This document shows positions 34,974 to 44,281 of a stretch of 64,000 nt of DNA, piece by piece. The first letter of the stretch is position 1. Every line of letters starts with the position of its first letter. The notes beneath the pieces are model-generated. The model saw nothing but the letters and a program-made list of their open reading frames with translations, ran no database searches and had not been told where the DNA came from. Location of the stretch: positions 1-64,000 of the forward strand of contig NZ_CAAGHK010000069.1 of the NCBI RefSeq assembly GCF_900769625.1. The letters run 5' to 3'. The stretch is from an uncultured Clostridium sp. GTDB lineage: Bacteria; Bacillota; Clostridia; Clostridiales; Clostridiaceae. The position numbers and the translations under genes were made by a program.

Positions 34974-36173
34974 ATGGGAAAAGCTTTAATAATTGGTGCA
35001 GGTGGAGTTGCGAGTGTTGCAATTCATAAATGTTGTCAGAATTCAGAGGTGTTTGAAGAAATCTGTATAGCAAGCAGAACCTTATCAAAATGTGATGCAT
35101 TAAAAGAAAAATTACAAGGTGGAAAAACAAAAATACAGACAGCTAAAGTTGATGCTGATAATGTTGATGAATTAATTGCTTTAATAAATGATTTTAAGCC
35201 AGATGTAGTAATCAATCTTGCACTTCCATATCAAGACCTTACTATTATGGATGCTTGTTTAGCAACAAAGGTTCATTATGTTGATACAGCAAACTATGAA
35301 CCACTTGATAAAGCTAAATTTGAATATAAGTGGCAGTGGGAATACAGAGAAAGATTTGAAAAGGCTGGTATTACAGCACTGCTTGGAAGTGGATTTGATC
35401 CAGGTGTAACAGGAGTTTTCAGTGCATATGCTCAAAAGCATTACTTTGATGAAATTCACTATATTGATATAGTTGATGCTAATGCAGGGGACCATGGATA
35501 CCCATTTGCAACTAACTTTAATCCTGAAATAAATATCAGAGAAATAACAGCAAAGGGAAGCTACTGGGAAGATGGTAAGTGGGTTGAAACTGAACCTCTT
35601 GAACTTAAGGAAGTTTATGATTTACCACAAATAGGACCAAAGGATATTTATTTATTACATCATGAAGAATTGGAATCGTTAGGAATTAATATTAAGGGAA
35701 TAAAGAGAATAAGATTCTGGATGACATTTTCAGAAAAATACCTCACTCATTTAAGAGTTCTTGAAAATGTAGGAATGACTTCAATTGAACCAATCGACTT
35801 TGAAGGCCAGAAGATAGTCCCATTACAGTTCTTAAAAGCTGTTCTTCCAGATCCAGCATCATTAGGTCCAAGAACTAAGGGTAAAACTAATATAGGATGC
35901 ATATTCCAGGGAATTAAAGATGGAAAGCCTAGAACTTACTATGTATACAATGTATGTGACCATCAGGAATGTTATAAAGAAGTTGGCTCACAGGCAATTT
36001 CTTATACAACAGGTGTACCAGCTATGATTGGTGCAAGCATGATATTAAAGGGATTATGGAACAAACCGGGTGTTCACAATATAGAAGAATTTGATCCAGA
36101 TCCATTCATGGAAGAGTTAAATAAATGGGGATTACCATGGATAGAAGACTTTAATCCTGCATTAATTAAATAA
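34974..36173 (+). CDS. Carboxynorspermidine/carboxyspermidine dehydrogenase (saccharopine dehydrogenase family)
   Basis: It joins aspartate semialdehyde to putrescine (or diaminopropane) and reduces the imine to carboxyspermidine (or carboxynorspermidine). The Rossmann motif GAGGVASVAIHKC is near the N-terminus, with YVDTANYEP, LLGSGFDPGVTGVF and PRTYYVYNVCDHQECY later; these match the CASDH branch rather than lysine-pathway saccharopine dehydrogenase. An upstream ATG (34959) is just before GGAGG and is ignored; ATG 34974 has ideal spacing. Length 399 residues. The decarboxylase that takes its product is the next gene. Confidence 0.88.
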   Translation: MGKALIIGAGGVASVAIHKCCQNSEVFEEICIASRTLSKCDALKEKLQGGKTKIQTAKVDADNVDELIALINDFKPDVVINLALPYQDLTIMDACLATKVHYVDTANYEPLDKAKFEYKWQWEYRERFEKAGITALLGSGFDPGVTGVFSAYAQKHYFDEIHYIDIVDANAGDHGYPFATNFNPEINIREITAKGSYWEDGKWVETEPLELKEVYDLPQIGPKDIYLLHHEELESLGINIKGIKRIRFWMTFSEKYLTHLRVLENVGMTSIEPIDFEGQKIVPLQFLKAVLPDPASLGPRTKGKTNIGCIFQGIKDGKPRTYYVYNVCDHQECYKEVGSQAISYTTGVPAMIGASMILKGLWNKPGVHNIEEFDPDPFMEELNKWGLPWIEDFNPALIK

Positions 36174-36181
36174 TTATAAAA

Positions 36182-36264
36182 ATTTGATATTCATATATTC
36201 TAAAATTCTTAAGTTCTTTAGATTTAAAGTTCTTAAGAAGCTGCGGGGTATATGAATATTTCAT
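36182..36264 (+). other. Nested hairpins between the CASDH and nspC genes
   Basis: GATATTCATATA (from 36185) can pair with TATATGAATATTT (to 36262), and TTCTTAAG (about 36207) with CTTAAGAA (about 36232) inside it. No T run follows, so this is more likely an mRNA stabilising or processing structure than a terminator. Confidence 0.45.
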
Positions 36265-36307
36265 ATAGCGATACTTTATGATTACAGAAGAAAGAGAGGA
36301 AATATAT

Positions 36308-37453
36308 TTGTTAGAAAATATCGATATAAATAAATTACCTTCACCATGTTACATTGTGGATGAAAGATTACTTAAAAAGAACTTAGAGATACTGGATCGA
36401 GTGCAGAAGGAAAGCGGAGCAAAAATAATCCTTGCAACAAAAGCATTTTCCATGTTTTCAACATTTTCTTTAATTGGAAAGTATCTTGCAGGTGTTACAT
36501 CAAGTTCGCTCTTTGAAGCAAGGCTTGGTTATGAAGAAATGGGAAAACAGGTTCATATTTTTTCGCCAGCATATAGGGAAGATGAATTTGATGAAATAAT
36601 GAAATATAGTGATCATATAATTTTTAATTCATTCAGCCAATGGACATTATATAAGGATAAGGTTAAAAATTATGAAGGAAAGAAAATTGAATGCGGGATA
36701 AGAATAAATCCAGAGTATTCAGAAATAGAAACAGATATATATAATCCATGTTTTGAAAATTCTCGAATGGGTGTTACTTTAGATAATTTTAAAGGTGAAG
36801 ACTTAGAAGGAATAGATGGCTTTCACTTTCATACTATGTGTGAGCAGAATTCAGATGTATTAGCACGAACAATAAAAGTTGTAGATGAGAAGTTTGGAAA
36901 GTATTTAAGCAATATGAAGTGGATTAATTTTGGAGGGGGGCATCATATAACAAAAGAAGGTTATGATGTGGAAAAACTAATTGATTCTGTACATTATATA
37001 AAAAACAAATATGGCATAGAAGTTTATCTTGAACCAGGAGAAGCAGTAGCATTAAATAGCGGATTCCTTGTGTCTACTGTATTAGATATTACGAAGAATG
37101 GAATGGATATCGCCATACTGGATACATCAGCAGCATGCCATATGCCGGATGTTCTTGAGATGCCATACAGACCTAATATTATCGGTGCAGGTAATCCAGG
37201 GGAATATGAGTATACTTATAGATTTGGCGGACCAACGTGTCTGGCAGGAGATATTATAGGCGATTATTCATTCAATAAGCTGTTAAAGCCTGGAGATAAA
37301 TTGATCTTCTGCGATATGGCAATTTATTCAATGGTTAAAAATAATACCTTCAATGGAATAAATCTTCCAGCAATTGTTAAGTATAGTGATGAAAATGGAA
37401 CTGAAATAATCAGAGAATTTGGATATGAAGATTTTAAAGGAAGACTTTCATAA
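36308..37453 (+). CDS. nspC: Carboxynorspermidine/carboxyspermidine decarboxylase (NspC)
   Basis: NspC is a fold III PLP decarboxylase that converts carboxyspermidine to spermidine. LPSPCYIVDERLL near the N-terminus, KIILATKAFS with the PLP lysine, SSSLFEARLG, FHTMCEQN, NFGGGHHIT and EPGEAV are the family landmarks, and FGGPTCLAGD gives the C-terminal active-site Cys. The frame is open from ATG 36278, but AGAGAGGA with TTG 36308 gives the usual N-terminus (LLENIDINKLP), so TTG is chosen; 381 residues. Confidence 0.9.
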   Translation: MLENIDINKLPSPCYIVDERLLKKNLEILDRVQKESGAKIILATKAFSMFSTFSLIGKYLAGVTSSSLFEARLGYEEMGKQVHIFSPAYREDEFDEIMKYSDHIIFNSFSQWTLYKDKVKNYEGKKIECGIRINPEYSEIETDIYNPCFENSRMGVTLDNFKGEDLEGIDGFHFHTMCEQNSDVLARTIKVVDEKFGKYLSNMKWINFGGGHHITKEGYDVEKLIDSVHYIKNKYGIEVYLEPGEAVALNSGFLVSTVLDITKNGMDIAILDTSAACHMPDVLEMPYRPNIIGAGNPGEYEYTYRFGGPTCLAGDIIGDYSFNKLLKPGDKLIFCDMAIYSMVKNNTFNGINLPAIVKYSDENGTEIIREFGYEDFKGRLS

Positions 37454-37477
37454 TATTAAAGAAGGAGAAGTATTAAG

Positions 37478-38326
37478 ATGAATAAGAACATAGAAACATT
37501 TATAGGATGTGATAATGGTTATAATGAATCAAAGATTGTTATCTTTGGAGCACCATTTGATTCGACAACATCATTCAGACCAGGAACAAGATTTGCAAGT
37601 AAAGCTATGAGAAGCGAATCTTTTGGAATTGAAACATACAGTATTTATCAGGATAAAGATTTAGAAGATGTAAATATATTTGATGGTGGAGACCTTGAGT
37701 TAAGTTTTGGAAGCACGGAAAGTGCATTAAATGATATTGAGGATTTTACAAGAAAGATAGTACAAGATGAGAAAATACCATGTATGATAGGTGGTGAGCA
37801 TCTTGTTACACTGGGAGCATTCAGGGCTATTGCAGAGAAATATCCGGAAGTTAATGTTATACATTTTGATGCCCATGCAGATTTGAGAGAAGAGTATCTG
37901 GGACAGAAGTTATCTCATGCAACAGTAATGCATAGAATATGGGATATTGTTGGAGATGATAAAATATATCAGTTTGGAATAAGATCTGGTGATAGGGATG
38001 AGATTTACTGGGGAAGAAGTCATGTGTTTACAAATAAATTTAATTTTGACAAACTTGATAAAGTAGTAAAAAAATTAGAAGGAAAGCCAGTCTATTTTAC
38101 AATAGATCTTGATATACTTGATCCATCAGTATTTTCTGGAACTGGAACACCTGAGGCTGGAGGAGTAACATTTATGGAGCTTTTAAAAGCAATTTTTTTA
38201 GTTTCAAAGTTGAATATTGTAGGAATGGATGTTAATGAGTTATGTCCTGTATATGATCAAAGCGGAAGTTCAACAGCTGTTGCATGTAAAGTATTAAGGG
38301 AATTGTTATTAAGTGTAGAAAAATAA
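37478..38326 (+). CDS. speB: Agmatinase (SpeB)
   Basis: SpeB hydrolyses agmatine to putrescine and urea. The 282-residue ureohydrolase has all manganese-binding motifs: GGEHL near 107, HFDAHADLR near 130-138, and TIDLDILDPS near 208-217. AAGGAG precedes ATG and the gap to nspC is 24 bases. It supplies the putrescine needed by both spermidine routes in the cluster, and closes the arginine to putrescine path started by the decarboxylase at 32317. Confidence 0.93.
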   Translation: MNKNIETFIGCDNGYNESKIVIFGAPFDSTTSFRPGTRFASKAMRSESFGIETYSIYQDKDLEDVNIFDGGDLELSFGSTESALNDIEDFTRKIVQDEKIPCMIGGEHLVTLGAFRAIAEKYPEVNVIHFDAHADLREEYLGQKLSHATVMHRIWDIVGDDKIYQFGIRSGDRDEIYWGRSHVFTNKFNFDKLDKVVKKLEGKPVYFTIDLDILDPSVFSGTGTPEAGGVTFMELLKAIFLVSKLNIVGMDVNELCPVYDQSGSSTAVACKVLRELLLSVEK

Positions 38327-38462
38327 TAAAAACTAAGGTGATAATTCAGAAATAGTATCAATACTTCCTTTTTATGTTGTACATTAGTTTTATTGAGTGA
38401 TAAAATAGTGAGTATAAATACAAATAATTCTAAAAATATTAATTTATACAAGGTGGGGTTAA

Positions 38463-38945
38463 ATGAAGATATCTATAATTTACAGCAGCAGAACTGGAAA
38501 AACAGAAAGAGTAGCACATTTAATTGAAGAAGGGGCAAAAAGGGTTGAAGGAATCGAAGTCAAATCAATGAGTTTAGGTGGATTAGACAAGGATTTCATT
38601 AATGATTCTGATGGAATAATATTTGGAACTCCAACTTATTATGCAAACATTTCATGGGAGATGAAAAAGTGGATTGATGAATCTAACCAATATAATCTTG
38701 AAGGAAAGTTAGGAGCAGCTTTTGCAACAGCGAATTCTATTGCCGGTGGAGCAGATGTGGCTTTGCTGACAATTATAAATCATTTAATGGTAAAAGGCAT
38801 GATGGTTTATTCAGGTGGAGTGGCATTTGGTAAACCTAAGACACATTTAGGATATGTTCACATAAATGAGATATGTGAAAATGAAGATGAAAATGCTAGA
38901 ATATATGGTGAAAGAATAGCTAATAAAGTTAAGAAGTTATTTTAA
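38463..38945 (+). CDS. Flavodoxin-like/NAD(P)H-dependent FMN protein
   Basis: The 160-residue flavodoxin fold begins with the FMN phosphate loop YSSRTGKTERVA (residues 6-17), followed by GIIFGTPTYYANISWEMK and AAFATANSIAGGAD. It may act as an electron carrier or small reductase. AAGGTGGGG precedes ATG. A nitroreductase gene follows after 21 bases, so the two are co-transcribed; they are 136 bases after agmatinase and may or may not belong to the polyamine cluster. Confidence 0.82.
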   Translation: MKISIIYSSRTGKTERVAHLIEEGAKRVEGIEVKSMSLGGLDKDFINDSDGIIFGTPTYYANISWEMKKWIDESNQYNLEGKLGAAFATANSIAGGADVALLTIINHLMVKGMMVYSGGVAFGKPKTHLGYVHINEICENEDENARIYGERIANKVKKLF

Positions 38946-38966
38946 TGTGTAAGGAGAGACAATAAA

Positions 38967-39488
38967 ATGAATGAAGTATTAAATAACATTTTGACGAGAA
39001 GAAGTATCAGAGAATTTAAGGAAGAACAGATAAAAGACGAAGAACTTCAGGCAATTTTAAAAGCAGGAATTTATGCTCCTAGCGGAATGAACAAACAGAG
39101 CTGGCAGTTCACAGTAGTTCAGAATAAAGAAAAGATTGAAGAACTTGCAAAGGTAGTAAGAGAAGAATTAGGAAGAGATACAGGATATAATTTTTATGCA
39201 CCACCAACATTAATAATGCTGTCAAATGACAGAGATAACAGCAACGGACTGGCAGATTGTTCATGTGCATTAGAAAACATATTTCTTATGGCAAATTCAT
39301 TAGGTATAGGTTCATGCTGGATAAACCAGTTAAAGACTATTTGTGACAATGAAAAAGTCAGAAAAGTATTAAATGAATTTGGGATTCCAGAAAATCATAT
39401 CGTATGGGGAATGGCATCTATAGGATATCCTGCAAAGCCAGGAATAGCTAAAGAAAGAAGAGATGGAATCATAAAATATGTAAGATAA
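38967..39488 (+). CDS. Nitroreductase-family FMN oxidoreductase
   Basis: The 173-residue protein has the nitroreductase pattern RRSIREFKEEQI at 12-23, APSGMNKQSWQF near 37-48, and SLGIGSCWINQL near 111-122, with FMN binding by the first Arg cluster. Substrates of the family range from nitroaromatics to quinones and cannot be told here. It follows the flavodoxin-like gene and ends at a strong terminator. Confidence 0.85.
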   Translation: MNEVLNNILTRRSIREFKEEQIKDEELQAILKAGIYAPSGMNKQSWQFTVVQNKEKIEELAKVVREELGRDTGYNFYAPPTLIMLSNDRDNSNGLADCSCALENIFLMANSLGIGSCWINQLKTICDNEKVRKVLNEFGIPENHIVWGMASIGYPAKPGIAKERRDGIIKYVR

Positions 39489-39516
39489 TGCTATAGAGCA
39501 GGCTGAGTACTGATTT

Positions 39517-39578
39517 AATGATAAAGTTAAGTGCAATATTTAGATTTATTGCAGACTTATCTTTATCATTATTTTTTA
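39517..39578 (+). terminator. Intrinsic terminator
   Basis: AATGATAAAGTTAAGT (39517-39532) pairs with ACTTATCTTTATCATT (39555-39570), with TGCAATA/TATTGCA nested inside, followed by ATTTTTT. Confidence 0.85.
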
Positions 39579-39762
39579 CTAAAATTTGACGAAATTTTAC
39601 TAATACAATAAACTATATAGAGAGCAGTTTAAGGTTAATGGTTGATAAATAAAATTAGGAATAAATTTTTAAACTATATACAGAATATATACTTGCGAAT
39701 GCAAAATATATAAATCTAAGATTGTTATTTTAAAATACATAATTAATGGAGGGGATAAAGTA

Positions 39763-40764
39763 ATGGCAACTATAAAGGATATAGCATCGATTGCTGGAGT
39801 GTCTATATCAACTGTTTCGCGAGTACTTAATTTTGATGAAACGCTAAATGTATCTGATTTAACAAGACAGAAAATATTAAAGATTGCTGATGAACTTGAG
39901 TATACATCTTCAACAAAGAAGAAAAAGAATAAGAAAAACAATAAGACTGTTGGAATTATATGCTGGTGTAATTATGAAGAGGAACTTGCAGACCCGTATT
40001 ATCTGTCAATAAGACTGACAATGGAAAGGCTTTGCAGTGAAAAATGCATTAACTTAATAAGGCTCGATGAAAATATCGACTTTAAATTAGTAAAAGATTT
40101 GAGCGGAATAATTGTTATAGGAAATTACTATAGTGAGATGGTTGAAAAGATGGCAGATTATAATGACAATATAGTTTATGTGGATTATTCTCCAGATGAA
40201 AACAAATATGATTCTGTTATAATTGATAAGAAAAAAGCCACTTTTGATTTATTGAATTACTTATATGATCTTGGACATAGAAAAATAGGATTAATCGGCG
40301 GAAAAGATCTTAATGAAAATTATGAAAACATGACTATAGATGAAAGAGATATTGAGTATCAATATTTTATGAAATGCAAAGGCATATATGATCCACGATA
40401 TATATATCCAGCAAAAAGGCTCAATTTTAAAAACGGATATGAATTAACGGAAAAGATGCTTAAAGAAAAAGAAAGACCAACAGCTGTATTTGTTGAAAAT
40501 GATACGATGGCAGTAGGTGCATATAAGGCAATTTCTGAGGCTGGCTTAGTAATCCCAGATGATATAAGTATTGTTGGTTTTAATGATCAGCCAAGTGCTA
40601 AATATATGGTTCCATCATTAACAACAGTAAAATTATCAACGGAATATCTTGCAAGTGCAGCTGTTGATTTACTGTTGGAAAATATAGAAGGAAGCAGAGA
40701 GTATAAAAAAAAGGTTATAATTCCTACTAAATTTAAAATAAGAAATAGTTGTAAGAGTTTGTAA
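39763..40764 (+). CDS. LacI-family regulator of the beta-galactoside block
   Basis: The 333-residue regulator has the helix-turn-helix ATIKDIASIAGVSISTVSRVL at 2-22, followed by an unusually Lys-rich hinge (STKKKKNKKNNK, about 50-61) and a sugar-binding domain typical of GanR/MsmR/EbgR relatives. It is placed directly before a binding protein, permeases and GH42 enzyme and is likely their repressor, with the CG-centred site at 40911-40925 as operator. AGGGG precedes ATG. Monocistronic, ending at a perfect terminator. Confidence 0.87.
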   Translation: MATIKDIASIAGVSISTVSRVLNFDETLNVSDLTRQKILKIADELEYTSSTKKKKNKKNNKTVGIICWCNYEEELADPYYLSIRLTMERLCSEKCINLIRLDENIDFKLVKDLSGIIVIGNYYSEMVEKMADYNDNIVYVDYSPDENKYDSVIIDKKKATFDLLNYLYDLGHRKIGLIGGKDLNENYENMTIDERDIEYQYFMKCKGIYDPRYIYPAKRLNFKNGYELTEKMLKEKERPTAVFVENDTMAVGAYKAISEAGLVIPDDISIVGFNDQPSAKYMVPSLTTVKLSTEYLASAAVDLLLENIEGSREYKKKVIIPTKFKIRNSCKSL

Positions 40765-40766
40765 GT

Positions 40767-40805
40767 AAAAAGTTTACTAAATTTAATTTAGTAAACTTTT
40801 TATTT
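40767..40805 (+). terminator. Intrinsic terminator
   Basis: AAAAAGTTTACTAAAT (40767-40782) pairs perfectly with ATTTAGTAAACTTTTT (40786-40801). Confidence 0.88.
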
Positions 40806-40828
40806 GGCATAAAAATATATTAAAAAGA

Positions 40829-40863
40829 ACAAAAATCTAAAAAAAGTACAAAAATCTAAAAAA
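40829..40863 (+). promoter_or_regulatory. Direct repeat, possible activator site
   Basis: ACAAAAATCTAAAAAA occurs at 40829-40844 and again at 40848-40863, a 19-base period (about two helix turns) on one face of the DNA upstream of the binding-protein promoter. Paired direct repeats are the usual target of AraC-type regulators such as the YesN-like protein at 48454-50001. Confidence 0.45.
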
Positions 40864-40910
40864 TGATTTTATAAATATATAAAAATTTTTCTAATTGAAA
40901 CAAAGTTTAT

Positions 40911-40925
40911 TATAACGTTTACAAA
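40911..40925. promoter_or_regulatory. Cre/LacI-type operator before the galactoside transporter
   Basis: On the minus strand TTGTAAACGTTATA fits the cre pattern with one mismatch near its end; it can equally be the operator of the adjacent LacI-type regulator. It is followed by TATAAT (40937-40942), the likely -10 of the transport operon, so the site covers the -35 region. Confidence 0.6.
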
Positions 40926-41072
40926 GTGGTGGATGATATAATGTAAACAAATACAAGAACTAATTACCTTAGTTCAAAGGTATAACAATTGATAGTGTAA
41001 AATTCGCTATGAAAAAATGTCTTTGAAAATTAAATAAGAAAATAATCAATATCAATTAAGGAGGAGTTAATT

Positions 41073-42377
41073 ATGAAACTAAAAAAAATAATGGCATTAT
41101 CTATGACAGCAATGCTTGCTTTAGGAATGATCGGATGTGGATCATCAACTGGTAGCAGCGCAGGCAAATCAGGTGGAAGCGATGACAAAACAATTACTGT
41201 TTGGGCATGGGACGATACATTCAATATTAAAGCAGCTAATATGGCAAAAGAAAGATATCTAAAAGATCATCCAGATGTAACTATTAATGTAGTAAGTATG
41301 GCACAAGATGACGTAGTACAAAAATTAAATACAAGTTTATCATCGGGAACTTATGATGGACTACCAAACGTAGTTCTTATAGAAGATTACAAGATTCAAA
41401 ACTACTTATTATCATATCCAGGAGAAATTAAAGATTTAAAAGGTTATGTAGATCCATCTAGATTCATGGATTACAAATTAGGATTCATGACTGAAGGAGA
41501 TAAGGTATACGGAGTACCATTTGATAGTGGTGTTTCAGGATTATTCTACAGAACAGATTTAATTGAACAAGCTGGATATACTCAAGAAGATATGCAGGAT
41601 ATAACTTGGGAAAAATATATTGAAATCGGTAAAGCTGTTAAAGAAAAGACTGGTAAAAAGATGTTAACAATAGATCCAAGTGATTTAAATCAATTAAGAA
41701 TCATGATGCAGTCAGCTGGAAGCTGGTATGTAGATGCTGAAGGTAAAGTAAGCATTGATAATAACCCAGCATTAAGAGATGCAGTAGAAATTTATAAACA
41801 AATAGTAGATGCAGATATAGCTAAACAAGTTTCAGGATGGGATTCATTCATAGCTGCATTCCAAAGTGGAGATGTTGCTTCAGTAGTTAATGGATGCTGG
41901 TTATCTTCTTCAGTTCAAGCAGCAGAAGATCAAAAAGGTAAATGGGCAATTGCTGCAACTCCAAGAATGGGTAACAATGCAAACTCTGTAAACGCTTCAA
42001 ACAGTGGTGGAAGCAGCTGGTACGTATTAGACAAAGTTGGAAACTCTGACTTAGCAGCAGATTTCTTAAAAGAAACTTTTGCATCAAGTGATGAATTAAT
42101 GAATGACTTAGTTCCAGCAATCAACTTAGTAAGTACATTAAAATCAGCAAGCGAAAGCGAAAACTACAACACTGGTGTTGAATTCTTCAATGGACAAGAA
42201 ATATTCAAGGACTTCTCAAAATGGGCACAAGAAATTCCAAGTGTTAACTACGGACTTCATACTTATGCTTTAGAAAACATAATGTCAGAAGGTATGCAAT
42301 CAATAGTCGCAGGTGGAGACATTGATGAAGCATTAAAGAAAACTCAAGCGCAAGCAGAAGCATCTGTAAATAACTAG
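41073..42377 (+). CDS. Sugar ABC transporter solute-binding lipoprotein (GanS-like)
   Basis: The 434-residue lipoprotein has a signal peptide with lipobox LGMIGC (Cys about 23) and a Ser/Gly linker, then a CUT1 binding domain (TITVWAWDDTFNIKAANMA, VYGVPFDSGVSGLFYRTD, FQSGDVASVVNGCW). Beside two permeases, GH42 and LacZ it most likely binds beta-galactosides such as galactan oligosaccharides or lactose. AAGGAGGAG is well placed before ATG. Two strong hairpins follow the gene. Confidence 0.9.
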   Translation: MKLKKIMALSMTAMLALGMIGCGSSTGSSAGKSGGSDDKTITVWAWDDTFNIKAANMAKERYLKDHPDVTINVVSMAQDDVVQKLNTSLSSGTYDGLPNVVLIEDYKIQNYLLSYPGEIKDLKGYVDPSRFMDYKLGFMTEGDKVYGVPFDSGVSGLFYRTDLIEQAGYTQEDMQDITWEKYIEIGKAVKEKTGKKMLTIDPSDLNQLRIMMQSAGSWYVDAEGKVSIDNNPALRDAVEIYKQIVDADIAKQVSGWDSFIAAFQSGDVASVVNGCWLSSSVQAAEDQKGKWAIAATPRMGNNANSVNASNSGGSSWYVLDKVGNSDLAADFLKETFASSDELMNDLVPAINLVSTLKSASESENYNTGVEFFNGQEIFKDFSKWAQEIPSVNYGLHTYALENIMSEGMQSIVAGGDIDEALKKTQAQAEASVNN

Positions 42378-42401
42378 TTTTCTTATACAAAATGAACTAA
42401 T

Positions 42402-42492
42402 ATTTCAGATGGGATGAAAATCTCATCTGAAATTAAATCAATATTTATGAACCACTTGTCAAATATATTGTGGGGATATTTGACAAATGGTT
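42402..42492 (+). other. Two tandem intercistronic hairpins
   Basis: ATTTCAGAT.../ATCTGAAAT (42402-42433) and AACCACTTGTCAAATAT/ATATTTGACAAATGGTT (42450-42466 with 42476-42492). They separate the binding-protein gene from the permease genes and lack long T runs; they likely protect the upstream mRNA or terminate part of the transcripts. Confidence 0.75.
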
Positions 42493-42516
42493 TTATAAAA
42501 TAAGGAGTTGATAATA

Positions 42517-43404
42517 ATGAAGCAAAATAAAAGCCGTGGAATAGAAAGCAAAACTAATAAATGGGGCTGGGGATTCGTGGCCTTAAGCATAGTATTTATT
42601 TCATTATTCGTTTTTTATCCAACAGTGCAATCGTTTATAACATCATTACAATCTGGCATGGGTAATAACCTTAGCTTTGTTGGTTTTGATAACTATACAA
42701 GATTAATGGGTGATGCAACATTCAAAAAAGCAGTTGGAAATACTTTCTTATATCTTATAGTTCAAGTTCCGGTAATGATAGTTTTAGCACTTATCATTGC
42801 GACAATATTAAATGATCCTAAATTAAAGTTTAAGGGATTTTTCAGAACATCAATATTCTTACCATGTGTAACATCACTAGTTGCTTATTCAATCATCATG
42901 AAGAGTATATTTGCTTCAGATGGATTAGTAAATAGATTACTAATGGCAATTCACATGATTTCAGCTCCAATTGAATGGGTTACAGATCCATTTTGGGCAA
43001 AAATCTTAATAATCATCGCTATAACTTGGAGATGGACAGGTTATAACATGATATTCTATCTATCAGGTTTACAAAACATTGAACCATCAATTTATGAAGC
43101 AGCAGATATCGATGGAGCTTCATCATTTAAGAAATTCACAAAAATTACAGTTCCACTATTAAAACCAATAATATTATTCACATCAATAACTTCAACTATT
43201 GGTACATTACAGTTATTTGATGAAGTTATGAATATTACAAAGGGCGGACCTGCAAATGCAACAACAACAATATCACATTACATTTATAACTTATGTTTCA
43301 CATATACACCAAACTTTGGTTATGCAGCAGCAGTAGCTTACGTAGTAGTTGTAATGATTGTAATCTTATCATTAATCCAATTTAAGGTAGGAGGGAACGA
43401 ATAA
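42517..43404 (+). CDS. Sugar ABC transporter permease (GanP-like)
   Basis: The 295-residue CUT1 permease has six membrane segments and the EAA loop IYEAADIDGASSFKKFTKITVPL near residues 188-210. TTG 42508 is part of the AAGGAGTTG ribosome site; ATG 42517 is the better start. Its stop overlaps the ATG of the next permease by one base, as expected of paired subunits. Confidence 0.9.
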   Translation: MKQNKSRGIESKTNKWGWGFVALSIVFISLFVFYPTVQSFITSLQSGMGNNLSFVGFDNYTRLMGDATFKKAVGNTFLYLIVQVPVMIVLALIIATILNDPKLKFKGFFRTSIFLPCVTSLVAYSIIMKSIFASDGLVNRLLMAIHMISAPIEWVTDPFWAKILIIIAITWRWTGYNMIFYLSGLQNIEPSIYEAADIDGASSFKKFTKITVPLLKPIILFTSITSTIGTLQLFDEVMNITKGGPANATTTISHYIYNLCFTYTPNFGYAAAVAYVVVVMIVILSLIQFKVGGNE

Positions 43405-44246
43405 TGAATAAAAGTAAATTAGGAAAATCAATGGTTATAAAATATTTCTTCTTGAGTATAGCATCATTTGTTTCTATATTCCCTTTCTTCTGGATGATTA
43501 TAAGTGCTACGAATAAATCAGTTGATGTTACAAGAGGTAAGTTAACATTTGGAACTGAATTTATAAATAATATAACTAATCTTTTAGGTTCAGATTTAGG
43601 TTTCATGCGTTCGTTAGGAAATTCAGCAATAATTGCAGTAATAACAACTTCTCTTGCATTATTAATATCATCAATAGCTGGATATGGATTTGAAATATTC
43701 AGAACACCTGCGAGAGATAAAGTTTTCACAGTACTTCTTTTATCAATGATGGTTCCATTCTCAGCATTAATGATTCCTCTTTATAAATTATTTGGATCAT
43801 TTAATGGAACACCATTAAGCTTCATGGGATTAAACTCATACATGGCGGTAATATTTCCGAATATAGCAACTGCATTCTTAATATTCTTCTTTAGACAGAA
43901 CACAAAATCTTTCCCTAAAGATATATTAGAAGCAGCTAGAATAGATGGATTAGGTGAATTAGCAATATTTTTTAAAATGTATATGCCAACAATGAAAACA
44001 ACTTATGCAGCTGGTGCAATCATCACATTCATGAGCAGCTGGAACAATTACTTATGGCCATTACTTGTATTACAATCACCTGAAAAGAGAACTGTACCAC
44101 TAATAATTTCTACATTGGGTTCAAGTTACTCTCCAGATTATGGTTTAATTATGGTAGCTATCGTAATTGCAACATTACCAACAGCATTTGTATTCTTTAC
44201 AATGCAGAAACATTTCGTTGCAGGTATGCTTGGATCAGTTAAATAA
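43404..44246 (+). CDS. Sugar ABC transporter permease (GanQ-like)
   Basis: The 280-residue CUT1 permease has the EAA loop ILEAARIDGLGELAIFFKMYMP near 175-196. It shares one base with the preceding gene (TAATG) and has GGAGGGA upstream inside that gene. A hairpin (44282-44325) separates it from the GH42 gene. Confidence 0.9.
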   Translation: MNKSKLGKSMVIKYFFLSIASFVSIFPFFWMIISATNKSVDVTRGKLTFGTEFINNITNLLGSDLGFMRSLGNSAIIAVITTSLALLISSIAGYGFEIFRTPARDKVFTVLLLSMMVPFSALMIPLYKLFGSFNGTPLSFMGLNSYMAVIFPNIATAFLIFFFRQNTKSFPKDILEAARIDGLGELAIFFKMYMPTMKTTYAAGAIITFMSSWNNYLWPLLVLQSPEKRTVPLIISTLGSSYSPDYGLIMVAIVIATLPTAFVFFTMQKHFVAGMLGSVK

Positions 44247-44281
44247 TTTAAGAGAAAATTTAAAAATAAATATTAATTGTT

